Assembly: GCA_024349245.1 (NCBI GenBank) | Contig: JALDNG010000851.1 | Span: forward strand, 23,774 to 87,773 | Length of the DNA stretch: 64,000 nucleotides | From: Neodontobutis hainanensis | Lineage: Eukaryota > Chordata > Actinopteri > Gobiiformes > Odontobutidae | Direction of reading: 5' to 3' | Part shown: positions 1 through 12,430 of the stretch, piece by piece | How the letters are laid out: each line of letters opens with the position of its first letter | Position numbering within the stretch: the first letter of the stretch is position 1 | Position numbers and translations under genes: made by a program | The notes under the pieces: model-generated | Told to the model about the DNA's origin: nothing | Database searches by the model: none | What the model saw: the letters and a program-made list of their open reading frames with translations, nothing else

Positions 1-1100
1 TAAAAAGTTGACAAATTGGAGTAAAAAGCATACTTTTTAAATCTCACTTCGGAGGTATTGAACCTGAATTACCCTAAATAATGTCAAGAAAATATTTTAA
101 GAGAACAAATATCTCCACTAAGGAATGAATAATTATCGGTCAAATCTAAATTTGTGCCTCATCTCTCATTAATTTGTTTGAACTTATATTTAAATCATAA
201 ATGTTTCTACCAGCCCCAAGAATCTGGTTAAAAATTAAAAATTTTAACATCTTTTCTTATATTGTATCAATCGAACACTAATTTGATTTATTTTACACGA
301 TAAGGGAAAGCTGATAATCTGAAATATTATTTTTAACTTTCGATGTAGGCGTTAAATTGTATAAATTCTCACTTTCTTCTTCGATAACTCTCTTACTTGC
401 GGATGTAACGAAAATCGACTCTGGCCCAATATGCTAAGATATCACAGCGTTGACTTCTACTTCAGATTAGTCAGAGATCAGAGAGTACACACCTTTGACA
501 ATCTGACGTTAGGACCATGTATTTCATAAAAAACAAATAATTAATCCTATTTTTTAATTTTTTAAAATTTATTTGCTGATATTTTTACAAAATGTAACAA
601 TACGATAAAATCGTTTTTTCGATATCTAGTTTTCACATTAGATCATACAAAAAGCATGTGCGACTCAACTGCACATACAAGATATTTTGTTGAATTCGTG
701 AATTTGTTTCCCGTAAAGTCTGATTTAGTTGTTGTTTTTTTGTGGAAGTATTAGGATTAATAAAAGAAAAACTGGTTCACACTATTTAATCTCATAAATT
801 TTTGATTGAATAGTATTAGCGCTATTACTCTCAATGACTGTTTTATGTTAACAAATTTATTGGATACATAAAAGTTAAACTTCAATTCAAACACTTGTAC
901 GATTTTTTGAAAAGTATTTGAAAAGTTGTAAAGTGTGTCCAATGCAAAAATCCAAAACTAAATTTTGAGTGTTTTTCTATCTAAAGTTTGTGGGTTAACG
1001 TCAAAATAACCTTTCAATTAATTTGAAGGATTAAAAAAATATTGAAAACAATAGATAATGGCAGACTGTAAATTTTAAAAATGGCGCCTGTTGGAGAAAA
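1..1100. other. AT-rich non-coding stretch
   Basis: No gene is supported here. Reading frames are short, lack any recognisable family motif and are typical of chance in very AT-rich DNA. The stretch ends at the probable left end of a Tigger-like transposon. Confidence 0.5.
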
Positions 1101-1103
1101 ATA

Positions 1104-2200
1104 GAGTCGAACCTCTCTATAACCTCACTTCCATATATCGTCAATCTGGGCTGAGTTAAAAAGCTATTAAATTGGTACAAAAATAGTTCTTCCAACGTCA
1201 CTCCCTTTAATGTCACTTTCTCAAATCCCAAATGAATCTTCGAATAAAATTTACCTCCTTATAACGTCAGTTAAAAAAAGAAAAAAATTTAATGTGTTCA
1301 TTTAAAAAAGACTGATAAAATTGATAAAACACAATAATATGCAACGCAGGAACCTAAGACGCTCGCTGACACCTTAGGAGAAAAAGATACCAAAATTTTA
1401 AGACAGAAAGCTAATGTAAAATGAGTGAGAAAATACGTTCAAAGTATCACTTAAAGCAATAAAATGTTTAAAAATATAAAAGCATTTGAAGACGTATTAG
1501 TTGGCGACAATTGCCGAAAACTGGCAAGAATAAAGACTACACGATATGGAGTTATTGATCAATCGGTTTTAATATGGTTGAGACATATAACGATATTAAA
1601 CGTTCCTATAGGTGGCAAACATACTAGGACTCTAGAATTTTCGAGTTATGTTTGGATGGCTTGAAAATTGTTTACAGTGATACGCTATAACACTAGAAGC
1701 ATTCAATCATGGAATGCCGTTACCATAGAAACAATGAGAGTACATTTTGGTGAATAAAAATCCATAATCAACAGGGATACATTTGATGAGTCAAAAGTGT
1801 TGATGAGGGGATTATTTAAAATCGCAGGTTTTGAAGAATTTAAAAGAAAGAAAACAGGATATTGAGTTTGATGATTATGTAACTGTCGACCAGCAAATAA
1901 TTTCGGACGGTGCTATGAGTTTAGTGTAGAGTAGAATCCGTATTTTAACTACGGAAGAATTATATTGGTGATTATGCTGAAGAATAAAATGAACCACCAA
2001 CATGTAGAATAGTGATGACTTTCAAGCTTTCGATAATTTTCTTTATTTTGTGGAGAATAGCATGAATGGTTCGAACGTATTAAATTATGCGATCAATAAA
2101 ATTATATAATTGCGAGGTATCGTTCAAAAAAGCTGAGAAACTGATTTATTTGAATATAAAATCAGAAAATAAACTTTATCAATGATTCTATTTTCAAAAT
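1104..2200 (+). mobile_element. Decayed Tigger/pogo-type DNA transposon (CENP-B-like helix-turn-helix remnant)
   Basis: The left edge (about 1104-1130) carries cgaacctctctataacctc, resembling terminal repeats of Tigger/pogo elements. At about 1440-1660 the + strand encodes a helix-turn-helix remnant with KAFED, then RKLARIKTTRYGVIDQSVL, IWLRH and NVPIGG, matching in order the CENP-B/Tigger DNA-binding arm (linker, aromatic IW, NVPI before the second helix). Around 1850-2140 short frames resemble a Tigger C-terminus (VDQQIISDGAMS and DDFQAFDNFLYFVEN). The DDE core between them is missing or unrecognisable, and frames are broken by stops and shifts, so this is a dead copy. No matching right terminal repeat was found. 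Family assignment rests on motif order only. Confidence 0.6.
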
Positions 2201-3540
2201 ACTTGCCAGTTTTATAAATTGGATTTATAACTTTATGCTCATTTTCAGATAACGTGTTTACGCCATGGCTGGAAGATGCATTAAATTTTACGTCACCTTT
2301 ATCGTATCTTTTCTTGACACTTCGCGTTTGAAAAGATGCTATTACTTTCTTTGACTATAAAATTCTTTTTCATTAAATATTCTCTTGATAGTTCTTTGAA
2401 TAATGAGTGTTGGTTGTTTCAACAAATATCGTCTTTTAGTATTACTCTTTTTCCAATTATCTCTTTAATTAACAATTTAATTGAAAATTACTTTTTATTG
2501 ATGTAATTTTAATTCATGGTCTTTCGAGCAAGAACTTTGAACCATTATATTTACTTATCTTATTCTTGACACGGTTTGAGAATAATTCATACAATTTCTA
2601 AAACAAAAATCTGTTGTATCATAAGTTCAACTCAAACCAAAAAGCGGTAATATTTCTGTTTCATAATATACCATCAAATAGATTTAATCTTTATTTAAAA
2701 TTAAAGATTAAGAACCATGTTTTAAAATTGGAGATAAAATCCCATTCGTTTTAGAAGATGTAAACCTAATTCTGCTTCACCACCTTCGACCAATTGGGAT
2801 TATTTTTTCAAAATTTTTGAATTTATGAAGCAGTTTTTGATAATTTTCCCAAAAGGATGGTAAAATTTAGAAATATCGAAGCATTTCTATTTCTAGTTTT
2901 GAATATAAAAAGGGAAAGAAATACACACTCGAAAATATGAATCACAGAAACCTAGGCATTCTCATTCTTTGTTTAAATTTAAAAAACTACGCTTCAAATA
3001 GGCACCTTCTTAGTGTGGTAATAAAACAGGTTGAATGTCGTTTCGATGCTTTTCTATGGGGTTTAGAAATTAAGCTCCCTCTAAATACACTTCAGTTACT
3101 TTATATATTTCTTACACCGACCATTCAAATTTAAACGTTTCCGTGGGAGTTTCAGAGTCCGAACAGGACAAGTTGAATTACTTTCTTTTTCGATTTTACA
3201 CGAGGAAAATTTCGTTTAATTCTACTTTCATCGTCAACAAACAAAGACACAATAACATAGATGTACATTGAATGGGTGATGTATGTGCTCTGCTGTATCA
3301 ACTAAGATATCCTTTTTATTAAGAGGGATATATTTGTCTTTCACTGTAGCAGAGACATGTTGTCAGTTAAAAATTTATATACCCTAACTTTCGCACTTTT
3401 CTGTTCCTTGAAAACATGCGAAAACCATGGTTTTTTGCTTTTTCTTGTGATTTCATACAAAAATCATAAAACTAATTTTTTTTACAATTTCTCATTTAAG
3501 TTAAGTTGGACATGATAAGGTTTTGATGGTACTGATAGAG
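2200..3540. other. AT-rich stretch without supported genes
   Basis: A 65-codon + frame at 2937-3134 has no recognisable motif and no credible splice neighbours. I see nothing else in this stretch. Confidence 0.4.
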
Positions 3541-3559
3541 GCTCATTTGTATTAATAAA

Positions 3560-4850
3560 CCAGGATCGAAAAGAAAGTTGTGTTTGAAAAAGCTGCGATT
3601 AAATCATCTTCAAATTGCAAAGTGGAGTTGTACATTGATAAAATGTGGAAGTATTAAGTGTAACAAAACACGAGGTGATACATCTGAATATCTAGATCGA
3701 GAAATACGACAGCTTATTTAATTTGAAACTGTAAAATTGTTTCAAATAAACTGTGAATTAATTGAAACTGACGTTCACTTTACATAAATATTCTAAAGGT
3801 TTCTATGGATTAAAATAAGAAATGAGAGTTGAAAAAGAAATTATTCATCTAAATCGAAAAATGTAGAGAGCACATATGATACTGTGTCAAGTCGTGCCCA
3901 TCCACTTTTTGATTCGATCAGAGATTCAAATGAAACCGGCAGTAGATGTTTAGGCTTTCCCATAAATGAAGACCCAAATCAAACAAAAATTTGATAATGT
4001 TCAAAATTAATCTTATTTTAATAATTTTTTGCACTTTTTTCAATTTTCATCCAACTAAAAAGCAAAAAAGTTAGTTTGGAAGACTTTGTTCAATCATAAA
4101 AAACGATTTTATTCAGTGAATAAAAAGAAGGAATTGATCGAAATAACCGGAATCAGCATAAAGAAAATTGAATCCTTTGACATTTAAAATCATACCTTTT
4201 CTGGTTTATAAAGGATTGTTGGACGAAAAAGAAATGACTAATCAGAACTCAAAATGGAAATGAGATCCATCTTTGGTGGCGAGTATTACATGACGCAATC
4301 TGGTCTAAAAGATGTTCTCTACGAATATATCAGTCTAAAATAGACCTAAAGATTAAACCAGGAAGATACAAAGAAAACGGCTCAAGAAAATTGCACACCC
4401 TTGACTTGGGTTTAAAAAAATTAACGAACGAAATCAATTCGCCCGTAAAAAATCTTAAATCTAGAAATATTGTAGTTTAACGATTGATGAAACTGGATTT
4501 AATTCACCCGAGTCTAGAAATAACGGCTATGCGTCCACTTGTACCGATACGTCAATGTATCAACCAAAAACTATTTGAAAAATATTTGGAGCTTTTAAAA
4601 TTGAATCATTTGTGTTGTTTTTGAATGAATGCACAAACGAAAAATTTTACAATTCACCGATAGTTGTTTTGGGAATTTTATGTTCCATCACTGGGATGGT
4701 ATAAAAGATACTTTTAACGATGAAATGAAATTTTATCCATTTATATGCATCAACATTCTTCTTATATGAATTCCATTGAAAAATTTTTATTGATTCACAT
4801 GATAAAAACTAATTCCTTGAAAGTGAATCGATTGACTAGCAATAAGAAGA
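3560..4850 (+). mobile_element. Decayed Tc1/mariner (IS630-like) transposase remnant
   Basis: At about 4470-4530 a + frame reads LTIDETGFNSPESRNNGYA. This matches the second-Asp block of DDE transposases of the IS630/Tc1/mariner superfamily (hydrophobics, then D-E-T/S-G-F-N, a spacer and a G-[YR]-[AS] turn). A further frame at about 4600-4690 (FVLFLNECTNEKF, then a hydrophobic strand) fits the following part of the core. Upstream frames to about 3560 are lysine-rich but unassignable. Stops and frame breaks are frequent, terminal repeats were not identified and the edges are approximate. Confidence 0.45.
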
Positions 4851-4859
4851 GCTTTGTTT

Positions 4860-5800
4860 GGTAGAAGTTGGAGAGTACTCGTCTTCAGACAAAAACTTTG
4901 CAAACTTCATGCTCGCCTGCTTACTTGAACTGGGGAATGAAATCTCCTAAAAAATAGCGCTACGAGGAGATAAAACTCGCTGATCTCACTTCAATAATTA
5001 CTGAGAATTACCAAGCAAGATATACATCCAACTAACCATTTTCGGAAATTCGAACTCGCTAGGTTACCCTAAACTCGTCTTCTCGCGAGTAATATACTTG
5101 AGCATTAAACTATTGAAACAGTCACAGGGCTTCATTCTCAAATGACTATCGGGAATTCTTCATGTATATGGATATTGAAACATCCTCTTCTTCATCCTTT
5201 AAAATTCTTAAATTTCCCTTATATAGCATAAATCGATTTCTTCTTGAAGGTCATGAATTCTCATCTCTCAGATAACTAAATCACGTCCATTAATGCTCTG
5301 ATTCTGAATGGGGTCGTTGACTCAACAGAGTTGTCTGAACTCCCTGTTCTCCACAATCAAGAAATCTCCGATATGCCAGGACTAAATACTTACCCTCGTC
5401 CCGTTATGCCTTTTCGCAATATTTGTGGAAAATTTGATCCATTTACAAATTTTATAAATATATACGGGCGAGGTTATATGTTGAAAAGTGGCGTTAAAGA
5501 CCAGCATGACTTAGTTTTCGAACTTTTAAATCACTTAAAATCGTATTTTATAAAGCTTTTTTTGATCTTATTTTAACAACAATGTAACGATGCCATTCGT
5601 CAAAAAAAAAATTGATGAACGAATAAACATCAGTTCCCGCACTTGTTAAGAGCCATGAACGAGTGGACATTGCAAGTTATGAGGTATCACAAAAATTTAC
5701 ATGTAATTAGTCAGGAAGCATGTTTCACAACAGGTTCAAATCACGAAATATACGCCTTTTGCTCAGAATGGATATCTTATGCTCTCAATTTCCAACACTA
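4860..5800. other. Stretch with one unrecognised ORF
   Basis: An 81-codon + frame spans 5331-5576. It has no family motif I recognise and sits between transposon remnants, so it may be part of a decayed element. No function is assigned. Confidence 0.3.
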
Positions 5801-5829
5801 AATATCGAGATTTTTCATCCTAAATTAAT

Positions 5830-6300
5830 CCTTGTTCCGTATCATTTTTGGGCGAGCTTTCATCAAAAAATTCGTTATCAACCATGAAGACAAAAACCTG
5901 TTATTAGTTTAACAAAATAAGTCAACTCGATCTTGTTTAATCAATCCTAAAGCATAACCAAAAACGGATACATTTTTCGAGAAAGAGTCACTTTTCCCCC
6001 AAACTAAACACAGTAATCGCCCTTTTAACCTCGTAGTTCACCCCATCTAAACTGAAAACCATCCTCCAGTTTAGAGCCATCCTTATCAACCCATTACACC
6101 ACCTATCTCAGCAGATTTATATGAAAGAAATGATAAACCGGACGTTAGAAGACAAGATCATTCGTCTATACTTTAGCCCTTTGTGTTTTTCCATTATTTT
6201 GGTAGAAATTAAAACAATATTTCAAGACATTTTATCTATCATTGAAAGGTGAACATAATCACGAAAATTGATAATAATCCACTTCCAAAAATGAAAGACG
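5830..6300 (+). mobile_element. Ty3/gypsy reverse transcriptase N-terminal remnant
   Basis: At about 6050-6200 the + strand reads LQFRAILINPLHHLSQ, then a segment with EMINRTLEDKIIR and SPLCFSIILV. This follows the start of the Ty3/gypsy RT domain (PxRRxP..., EI.ELL..G.I..S.SP..SP.VLV). The rest of the RT is missing. The piece lies immediately upstream of the left LTR of the next element, so it is probably an older copy cut by that insertion. Heavily mutated. Confidence 0.4.
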
Positions 6301-6370
6301 TGATCAACCTATTGTTAGCTTAAAATGATTTTTTGTAATTTACCACAAAAACAGGCTGTGGTAGTGCTTA

Positions 6371-6510
6371 TGTTTCGATAAAGAAAGACAGCTACTATGT
6401 ACTGCAGAGACGATGCAGATGGTGGGAGAAGTAAGAGCTTTAATAATTATTAATTGTAGTCTTTGATGCAACCTTGTAAAGAAATTAAGGATTACCAGTT
6501 ACATATGACG
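6371..6510 (+). repeat. 5' LTR of the 6.4-13 kb gypsy element
   Basis: This begins TGTTTCGATAAAG and is alignable with 12875-13005, which begins TGTATCGATAAAC. Shared blocks in the same order are ACTAT, CGATGCAG, AATTATTAAT and AACCTT. The copies are clearly diverged, so the insertion is old. The right edge is approximate and no convincing tRNA primer site was identified. Confidence 0.55.
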
Positions 6511-6649
6511 TGGTAATCTAACACTCTCAAGTTAGTGATTGTCTACGATCGCTCGACTTCGTTAGCATCAGGGTTCAAGAGCTTCGAAATTGTATGCAGG
6601 AATGAGAACGTGAGGATAAGAGTTTTGCATAGTCCCTGTTTCTTTCAAT

Positions 6650-7330
6650 GTTCCAACTAATGTTTAAAGAGTTAGAAAATATAAAGCTAATCGATGGCTA
6701 TGAAGCGTGTGTGAGGTTTCTGAGGTCAAAGTACAGGAAGGCACGGTCTGAGATCATAGCTAGGAACATGCTCTTAAAACGCGGCAACTGTCGGGGAAAC
6801 ACTAAGTCAGTATGAATCAGAGTTGTATCAACTGATTGAGAAGTACGTCACATACGGTTGATATCTATATTTTTAAACGTCTAAGAGAATCAAAGCATAG
6901 CTCAGAAGATTCTTGACGGCAAGCTTAAGGAGTATGTGGGAAGCAGTAGAGATCGATGAGAACTCGCTTTCGATGATTGCTACTATGAGAGGAGCCAAAA
7001 ACTGAGTAATTGATGACTGTTAAGAAAAAAACAAGATTCAGTGTTTATAGAATGCATTCGGAAAGAAATTAACAGCGTCAAGAATTTACAAAATCGTGTA
7101 CAGTGGGACATGGAAGTTGTCTATTTCCCCTGTGGTTTCGAGAGACAAATTACCATTAACAGTCAATCTCGAAATCAAAATAAGAGAGCATGTGTTGCGG
7201 CGGTGTCTCGGTACCTAAGCTGTTACGCTAATCAAACGATGGTTAAAAGGCGAGTAAACAACACTAACACGACCATTCTTCTATACACCGGCGTTTCGGC
7301 TTTTGTTGTCAAGTACGACTTTCTAAGAAC
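6650..7330 (+). pseudogene. gag-protease remnant
   Basis: Near 6693-6740 a frame reads DGYEACVRFLRSKYR, resembling the conserved end of gypsy gag domains. At about 7240-7310 a continuous frame reads NNTNTTILLYTGVSAFVV. This is the retropepsin active-site loop (hydrophobics, then D-T/S-G-A) with the catalytic Asp replaced by Tyr (YTG). The protease is therefore inactive. Stops lie between gag and protease. Confidence 0.5.
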
Positions 7331-7849
7331 CACCCCAAAATTATAAAAAATAACATATCGTATAGTACTCAACGGGCAATAGCCTTGTGAGGTGTATAGG
7401 TATGGCTACTCTGGAGCTTTCTCTTGACTCATATAAATTCACCAAACCATATAACCTTTGCGACTACCTATCTTTCAATCTTATTCATTAAGTCGAACTT
7501 ATCTCAACTTATCAGGGATTCATAAACTTCGAATTATATACCTTAGATCTGAAGATGACAGAGACAACACCTTAAGATGCTTAGGACTCAGGTTACCGCC
7601 ATCAACTCGATAAAAAATTGGCCGTGTGTGGGAAAGTTCGATTTACCTATAAAAAAACTCTAACAAAAAAAATAAAGTAGATTCTTCAGAATTATCATTC
7701 TTACTTTTCGCGTGATAAGTTCGATTTCGGGTCCACAGATGTTATTAACGACTCGATCTTGAAGAAAACTTCAAGAGGTATCAAATAACCTTGAAGGAAA
7801 ATTAACCATGGGAATTTTTAAAATGTGGAGAACCTTTTCCACAAATTAC

Positions 7850-8215
7850 TCCTAACGAAAGAAATTCAAGAGTCAAATTCCGAATGGCACTCCCCTGTTG
7901 TTAAAGTAACGAAGAAAGATTAAATCATTCGCTTATGTGTCGATTGCCGAATAATTGAGAACATAACTATCTTTTATTCACACCCTCTTCCAAGAATCGA
8001 TGATACGTTGGAGTCTTTGGGTCGTTGCAAATATTTTTCTACGTTAGACCTGGCTAGAGGTTACTGGAAGGTGCCAATACCCAAAGAAGTTAGATATAAA
8101 ACAGCCTTTAAACTCCGTTCGAATTTTTTGAATTCTGCACCATGCCATTAGGTCTGTGAAGTGTCACAGCTAAGTTCCAGCGTTTAATGTGTGGTATGCT
8201 ACTCATAAGCTTTAT
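7850..8215 (+). pseudogene. Reverse transcriptase, first half (interrupted by insertion)
   Basis: Recognisable Ty3/gypsy RT blocks in order are SEWHSPVVKVTKKD, LCVDCRIIENIT, HPLPRIDDTLESL and YFSTLDLARGYWKVPI (the first catalytic Asp, in LDLA, is present). A frame shift then leads to TAKFQRLMCGMLL. Homology stops near 8210, exactly where the left copy of a 40-bp direct repeat begins. The matching second half lies at about 10640. Confidence 0.7.
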
Positions 8216-8262
8216 TCCTATATTCAGGTATTCTCTTCCATTTCACATGTTTACAGATTAGA

Positions 8263-9370
8263 GGCGACGAGGTTAAGACGGACCAACTAAGTACAAAGCT
8301 CAAGAGTTTGGTCAAATCCCAACAAGAACAGACTACGGCACTCATTCGTTCTCAGAGAGAGCTGATGTCTGAGGTCGTGGGAAAAGGGACTCAAATTTTA
8401 GAAAAGGTAACAGTGGTTCCTTTGAAGCATTTTAATTTTCCAAAGAACCATTCTCACATTACAAGTCAAGATTTGAGCAACATTTCGCCTAATCTGGTGT
8501 TACAAGTTCAGAGAACAAGAGAGCCAAACTCCTCTTCTGAATGGAACGTGAAACCAATTCCTTGATATCATAGATTCGTCATGGTATTGAAACCTATCTG
8601 TCCTACTTTGAAATTTGCAATTCTTTGATTCAAAACTGTGTACAAGAAATTCACTGGAACATTGCCATTGTAGAGTTGAGCTGGAGTGTTCTTATGTCGG
8701 ACAAATCATATTAACAGTGGGTGGCAGAACTCATGTATATCGCTAAAAAGTTGCCGAAAGAAAAATGCGGATGTTCTTTGGTAGATGAAAGCATCAATGA
8801 TGCTGTCATTCTTCGAACTCCACAAAAAGCATCTAGACGGCATTCTTCTAACAGCGAAATCGTCACAAGAGAAAACCATATCGACAGTAGAATCAATGAT
8901 GTTCACATCCCAAACGATACGAGTTATCGAAAATATTCCCGAAGACGTCACAATCAACAAAATCTAGACTAATGTCAAGACAACGATGTCACCCATATAG
9001 ATATCTTGCAAAAATTGTTACAAAGACCATTCTAGAGAGGAATCCCCACATTATTCCAAAATCTGATGCAAATGCGGTAAATTAGAACATCTGACCGATG
9101 TTTATTTGGCTCGTTCTCCCAGGGAAATCTCTCGACTATAATTGGAAACAAGTGAACAGAATGAACAAAAACATTTGCGATCTTATCAGCCTCTCAAGAA
9201 AAATCGAAGGTCAACAGTTCCCCTTTTTGGAAGATACCGTAGCTTCTTGCTCAGCCATTAACTCATCGGTGATCGACTCATTAAAGCTCAGGGAAGAGAG
9301 AAAGTTAACAGATGAGGTTATGTCTACTGGAGAAAAAGATACTAATCACAGGTTGTCTGTTCTCTGACAT
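8263..9370 (+). pseudogene. gag-like region of the nested element
   Basis: An 85-codon frame around 8308-8565 is rich in Gln, Lys and Leu (KSQQEQTTALIRSQRELM) and reads like the coiled-coil start of a gypsy gag. A second stretch at 8721-8972 and a third at 9098-9367 are open but shifted relative to one another. Cys residues near 9020-9090 (CYKDHSREESPHY, then CGKLEH) resemble a decayed zinc knuckle. Assignment is by context and composition. Confidence 0.35.
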
Positions 9371-9449
9371 ATCATAAAATGGTCTCAAGTTCCAGAAAAG
9401 CTGCTGATTAATGAGTCAGTAGATGGCCAAATTATTCTTTGTTAAGATG

Positions 9450-10540
9450 AAAAAAAGGACTAAAATTATATTGTAAACGCAATATTTTTCCAATACAATC
9501 GAAGAAAAGCGAGATTAGTTTATCAGAAAAAATTTTCACAAGTGTTCATGAACTCGTTGTTGGGGCTAAGTAGGAATTTAACGGCCAAGTATTTGGCACG
9601 TCGATAGCATTCAAGATCTAGAATCGACAGGGACGTTGAAAACACGGTGAGTTCCTGCGCTCCTGAGATAAAAATTCTGGTTCGCTTACAAACGAATTCA
9701 CAAATTTGCCAAAGGCTTCAGGGTCATTCGAAAGGGTCAGCGTTGACTTCCTCAAATCATTCAAGGGATTAGTGTGGTTTATATTAGTAAACGCCTTTTC
9801 GAGGATTTCGTTCATGTTAATGATGAAAAATATAAATACACAACAAACCATTTCAGCATAAAGTACATTTTTAGATGGAGAGGTGTCTTATGGAGTTGAT
9901 TTCTGATCATGGTCGACAGTTTACCGCGTTTGAGTTTGATGAATTTTGCAACAGAAATGGTATTCAGCATCTTTTATCTCCTCCATATCACAACAATCAA
10001 AAGGGTTGGCTGAACCATTCTTATTGTCTTTTAAATATTCAGTCTCAAAATCGCTTGACGATAGTTAGATTTAGTAAGGTGTGGTGGTTAAATTCCTGAT
10101 GTCTTCTCGGAGTAAACCATTCAAATGTGGTAAATCTCCATCTGAAATGATACATAGACTGCAGTTAAGAAATTAATCTAAAGGGTCAATTCGGAGAACA
10201 AGAGACTTTGAACCTTCAAAGTTAAATTCATGAAAGAAAAGTTAATCTGGGTGAGTGAGTATCAGCAACATCCAAATGGTCAAACGTAAATGTTACGAAA
10301 GCTATGGGCTCACAATAATACTAAATATAAACTAAGGATGGAAAATTTTTTCGTCATAATAATAATTTGAAGGTGCTGGTGCAAAGTCAGGATGAGGGTG
10401 GCACTTTCGTATTAGAATTAGAAAAGCCATAAACGTCAGACTTGGCTCAATCTTCACAAGAAATTAACCAAACACTCCTCAGAAGTGCATCCGGACTCGA
10501 GGAGATGAAGCGCTCATATGAAGGAGGTGTGAGAAACTGC
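9450..10540 (+). pseudogene. Integrase remnant of the nested element
   Basis: An N-terminal HHCC-like stretch (about 9510-9660) is followed by disrupted sequence. A clean core fragment at 9875-10099 reads ISDHGRQFTAFEFDEFC, NGIQHLLSPPYHNNQKG, the second catalytic Asp block and the PYHPQ.NG turn of Ty3/gypsy integrases. The third acidic residue is replaced (KGWLNH where NG..E is expected). The tail at 10442-10560 is short and basic to acidic and ends against the right direct repeat. Confidence 0.55.
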
Positions 10541-10639
10541 CATGTTACTTTTGAACTTAGTACCCATATTCAGATATTATCTTCCATTTTGCGTGTTTAC
10601 ATATCAATGCATATGGTAATACCTTAAATGATGTCATGA

Positions 10640-11000
10640 ATCATCACTGCATATCTTGATAGCATTATTCTTTTCAGCAAAACTAAAGAGGCTAGAGTAA
10701 AGCTGATCAAGTAGACTTCGAGGAGCATAAAGACTCATGAAAACATGGTAAATCAAATAAATGCAATTTTTCAAGGAAAAAACCAAACTTCCTCAATAAC
10801 GTAATGAGTGCTGATGAAGTAACCACATACTAAAGAAATATAGAGGGGATAAAGTCGTGTTCGACTCAAAAAATCTTTAGGATCTTCATTTTTTCTTGGG
10901 TTTCTGTCAGTACTATTGAAACTGTGCAAAAATTTTTCCCAAGATTAAGCGACTCTTCGAAATTTTCTTCGTAAGAAAAGAACTTTGGCACTGGACGAAT
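10640..11000 (+). pseudogene. Reverse transcriptase, second half (with altered YxDD box)
   Basis: The frame at about 10642 reads TAYLDSIILFSKTKEA. It corresponds to the YLDDI.VFS catalytic box of gypsy RT, with the second Asp changed to Ser. Downstream are fragments of the thumb and connection. It continues the domain that stops near 8210, which is the main evidence that 8217-10600 is an insertion. Confidence 0.6.
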
Positions 11001-11039
11001 GGCCCTTACAAATTTGAAAGCAAGTCTCGGCGAAAATGT

Positions 11040-11480
11040 TACTTATCAACGTTCCTCAGTTCGATGATGATTTTATTGTCGATTTAGATTCTTAGCGGAA
11101 CGGCAATTGGTGCAGTCCTTTCCCAAATAGACGTTACTAGAGTTGAGAGACCGGTATACTATGCGATTAGAAAACTGTAAACTCAGAATAAGAAATATTA
11201 TGTTTCCAAAACGTGAATTTTGTCAATTGTATGAAGTTTTTAAAAATTCAAGTCACTTATACTTTGTTCAAAGTCTTACAGTATGCACTTATCACAAGCC
11301 TTTGGAGAGCGTTCTCAAAACTAAAGACGCCACTGGCCAACTCACCACGTGGCTCAATACTCATGCATAATTCATGTTTGATATACTTTTTTGAGAGGTA
11401 CTCGCCATACCAATGTCAACATGCTTTCTCTTATATTTTCCTTAAACAAAGTGGAGATAGAGGACGAGCGTATGTTTAAG
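11040..11480 (+). pseudogene. RNase H remnant
   Basis: Ordered blocks are IVDLDS, AIGAVLSQI (after a frame shift), RPVYYAIRKL, QNKKYYVSKT and VCTYHKPLESVLKTKDATG, then LTTWL. These match the gypsy RNase H domain from its first Asp to the DHKPL block. Stops interrupt it several times. Confidence 0.65.
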
Positions 11481-11599
11481 ATTGAAATTGCCAAGACAAA
11501 GAATTAGTAAAGTGGTATCGTTGTGGTTAAAGAATGGCCTAGTGGATTTAGTGTCGATCAAAATCTATTTTTAAAGAATAAGTGATCGGAGACACGACT

Positions 11600-12430
11600 C
11601 AAGCAACGACACAATTTCACAGTGAAAAATAACATACACTACCTAAAAAGCAAGAACACCAATAACTTCAAACTCCAAGAAGTCATCCAGAGAGAAATTG
11701 TGCCAACGATTATGAAACACAGTCTTAATGAGATGTTCACATCGGTGTAAAAAAGGTTAACCACTTTGCAAGTGAACGTTTCTTTTGACCAAAACAGATG
11801 TTCTAACTAGAAAATCGGTGTAAAAACTGTATTCCATGCGCACAAAGAAATGATCCTGCGAAGAAATCTAAAATTATATTGATTACGGATAACGTGAATC
11901 TTCCTCTCTAAAGAGTACCCATGGATATCTTTGGCCCAATGGTTGTCATTCGAAGAGTTAATAAATATATACACATAATCATGGATTACTTTACCAAACT
12001 AGTCACCGCTGTCTTCCTGAAGAATATAAACGCCAACACTGGATCAAAAGCCTTTCTTGATAACTTAATCTATGTGTATGGTGTACCAGGGGTTCTAGTG
12101 ACTGATAAAGGAACTAATTTTGAGAGTCAAATCACGAAGAATGTGTGTGATGGCTTTGGCATAATAAAACTAGGACCTCCACATACCACCACCCTCAGTC
12201 AGACTACATCGTAGAACTGTTCAGCAAGACGTTTGTGAACATGCTGTCTATGTCTTTTAATGACAAAAACAGCTGACATGATTTGGAACATTTGTTAGAA
12301 TTTGATTATAACGTGTGCATCCATGAGTCAACGAATAGTCCGCGAACTCTTTAATGTTTGGCAGGCATCCAAGATCCGTGATCGACGCCAACGAGGACCT
12401 TATCAGGAAAATTTTTTAAATTTTTCGACA
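11600..12430 (+). pseudogene. Integrase remnant of the outer gypsy element
   Basis: The best stretch, 11921-12214, reads MDIFGPMVV (first Asp intact), IIMDYFTKLVTAVFL, YGVPGVLVTDKGTNFES (second Asp intact) and then a degenerate third-acid region. The zinc-binding N-terminus (about 11650-11850) is broken by stops. It is followed by low-quality C-terminal sequence and the polypurine tract at 12864. Confidence 0.7.

Larger units (their letters stand above)
8217..10600 (+). mobile_element. Nested, internally deleted gypsy fragment flanked by a ~40-bp direct repeat
   Basis: Near-identical direct repeats of about 40 bp lie at about 8221-8262 and 10562-10603 (atattcag[ga]tatt[ca]tcttccattt). Between them are a gag-like region, an integrase zinc-binding remnant (about 9510-9660; VYQKKFSQVFMNSLLGL and DVENTVSSCAP) and integrase core and C-terminal pieces (about 9880-10530; LISDHGRQFTAFEF is the second-Asp block). 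No RT or RNase H is present, so the middle has been deleted. gag begins soon after the left repeat and the pol tail ends just before the right repeat, so the repeats look like the element's own termini. Confidence 0.5.

Noticed and set aside
757..1231. Minus-strand frames of 61 and 66 codons
   Set aside because: AT-driven composition, no motif. The second overlaps the terminal region of the Tigger-like element.
2937..3134. 65-codon + frame
   Set aside because: No family motif, no splice neighbours; expected by chance in such AT-rich DNA.
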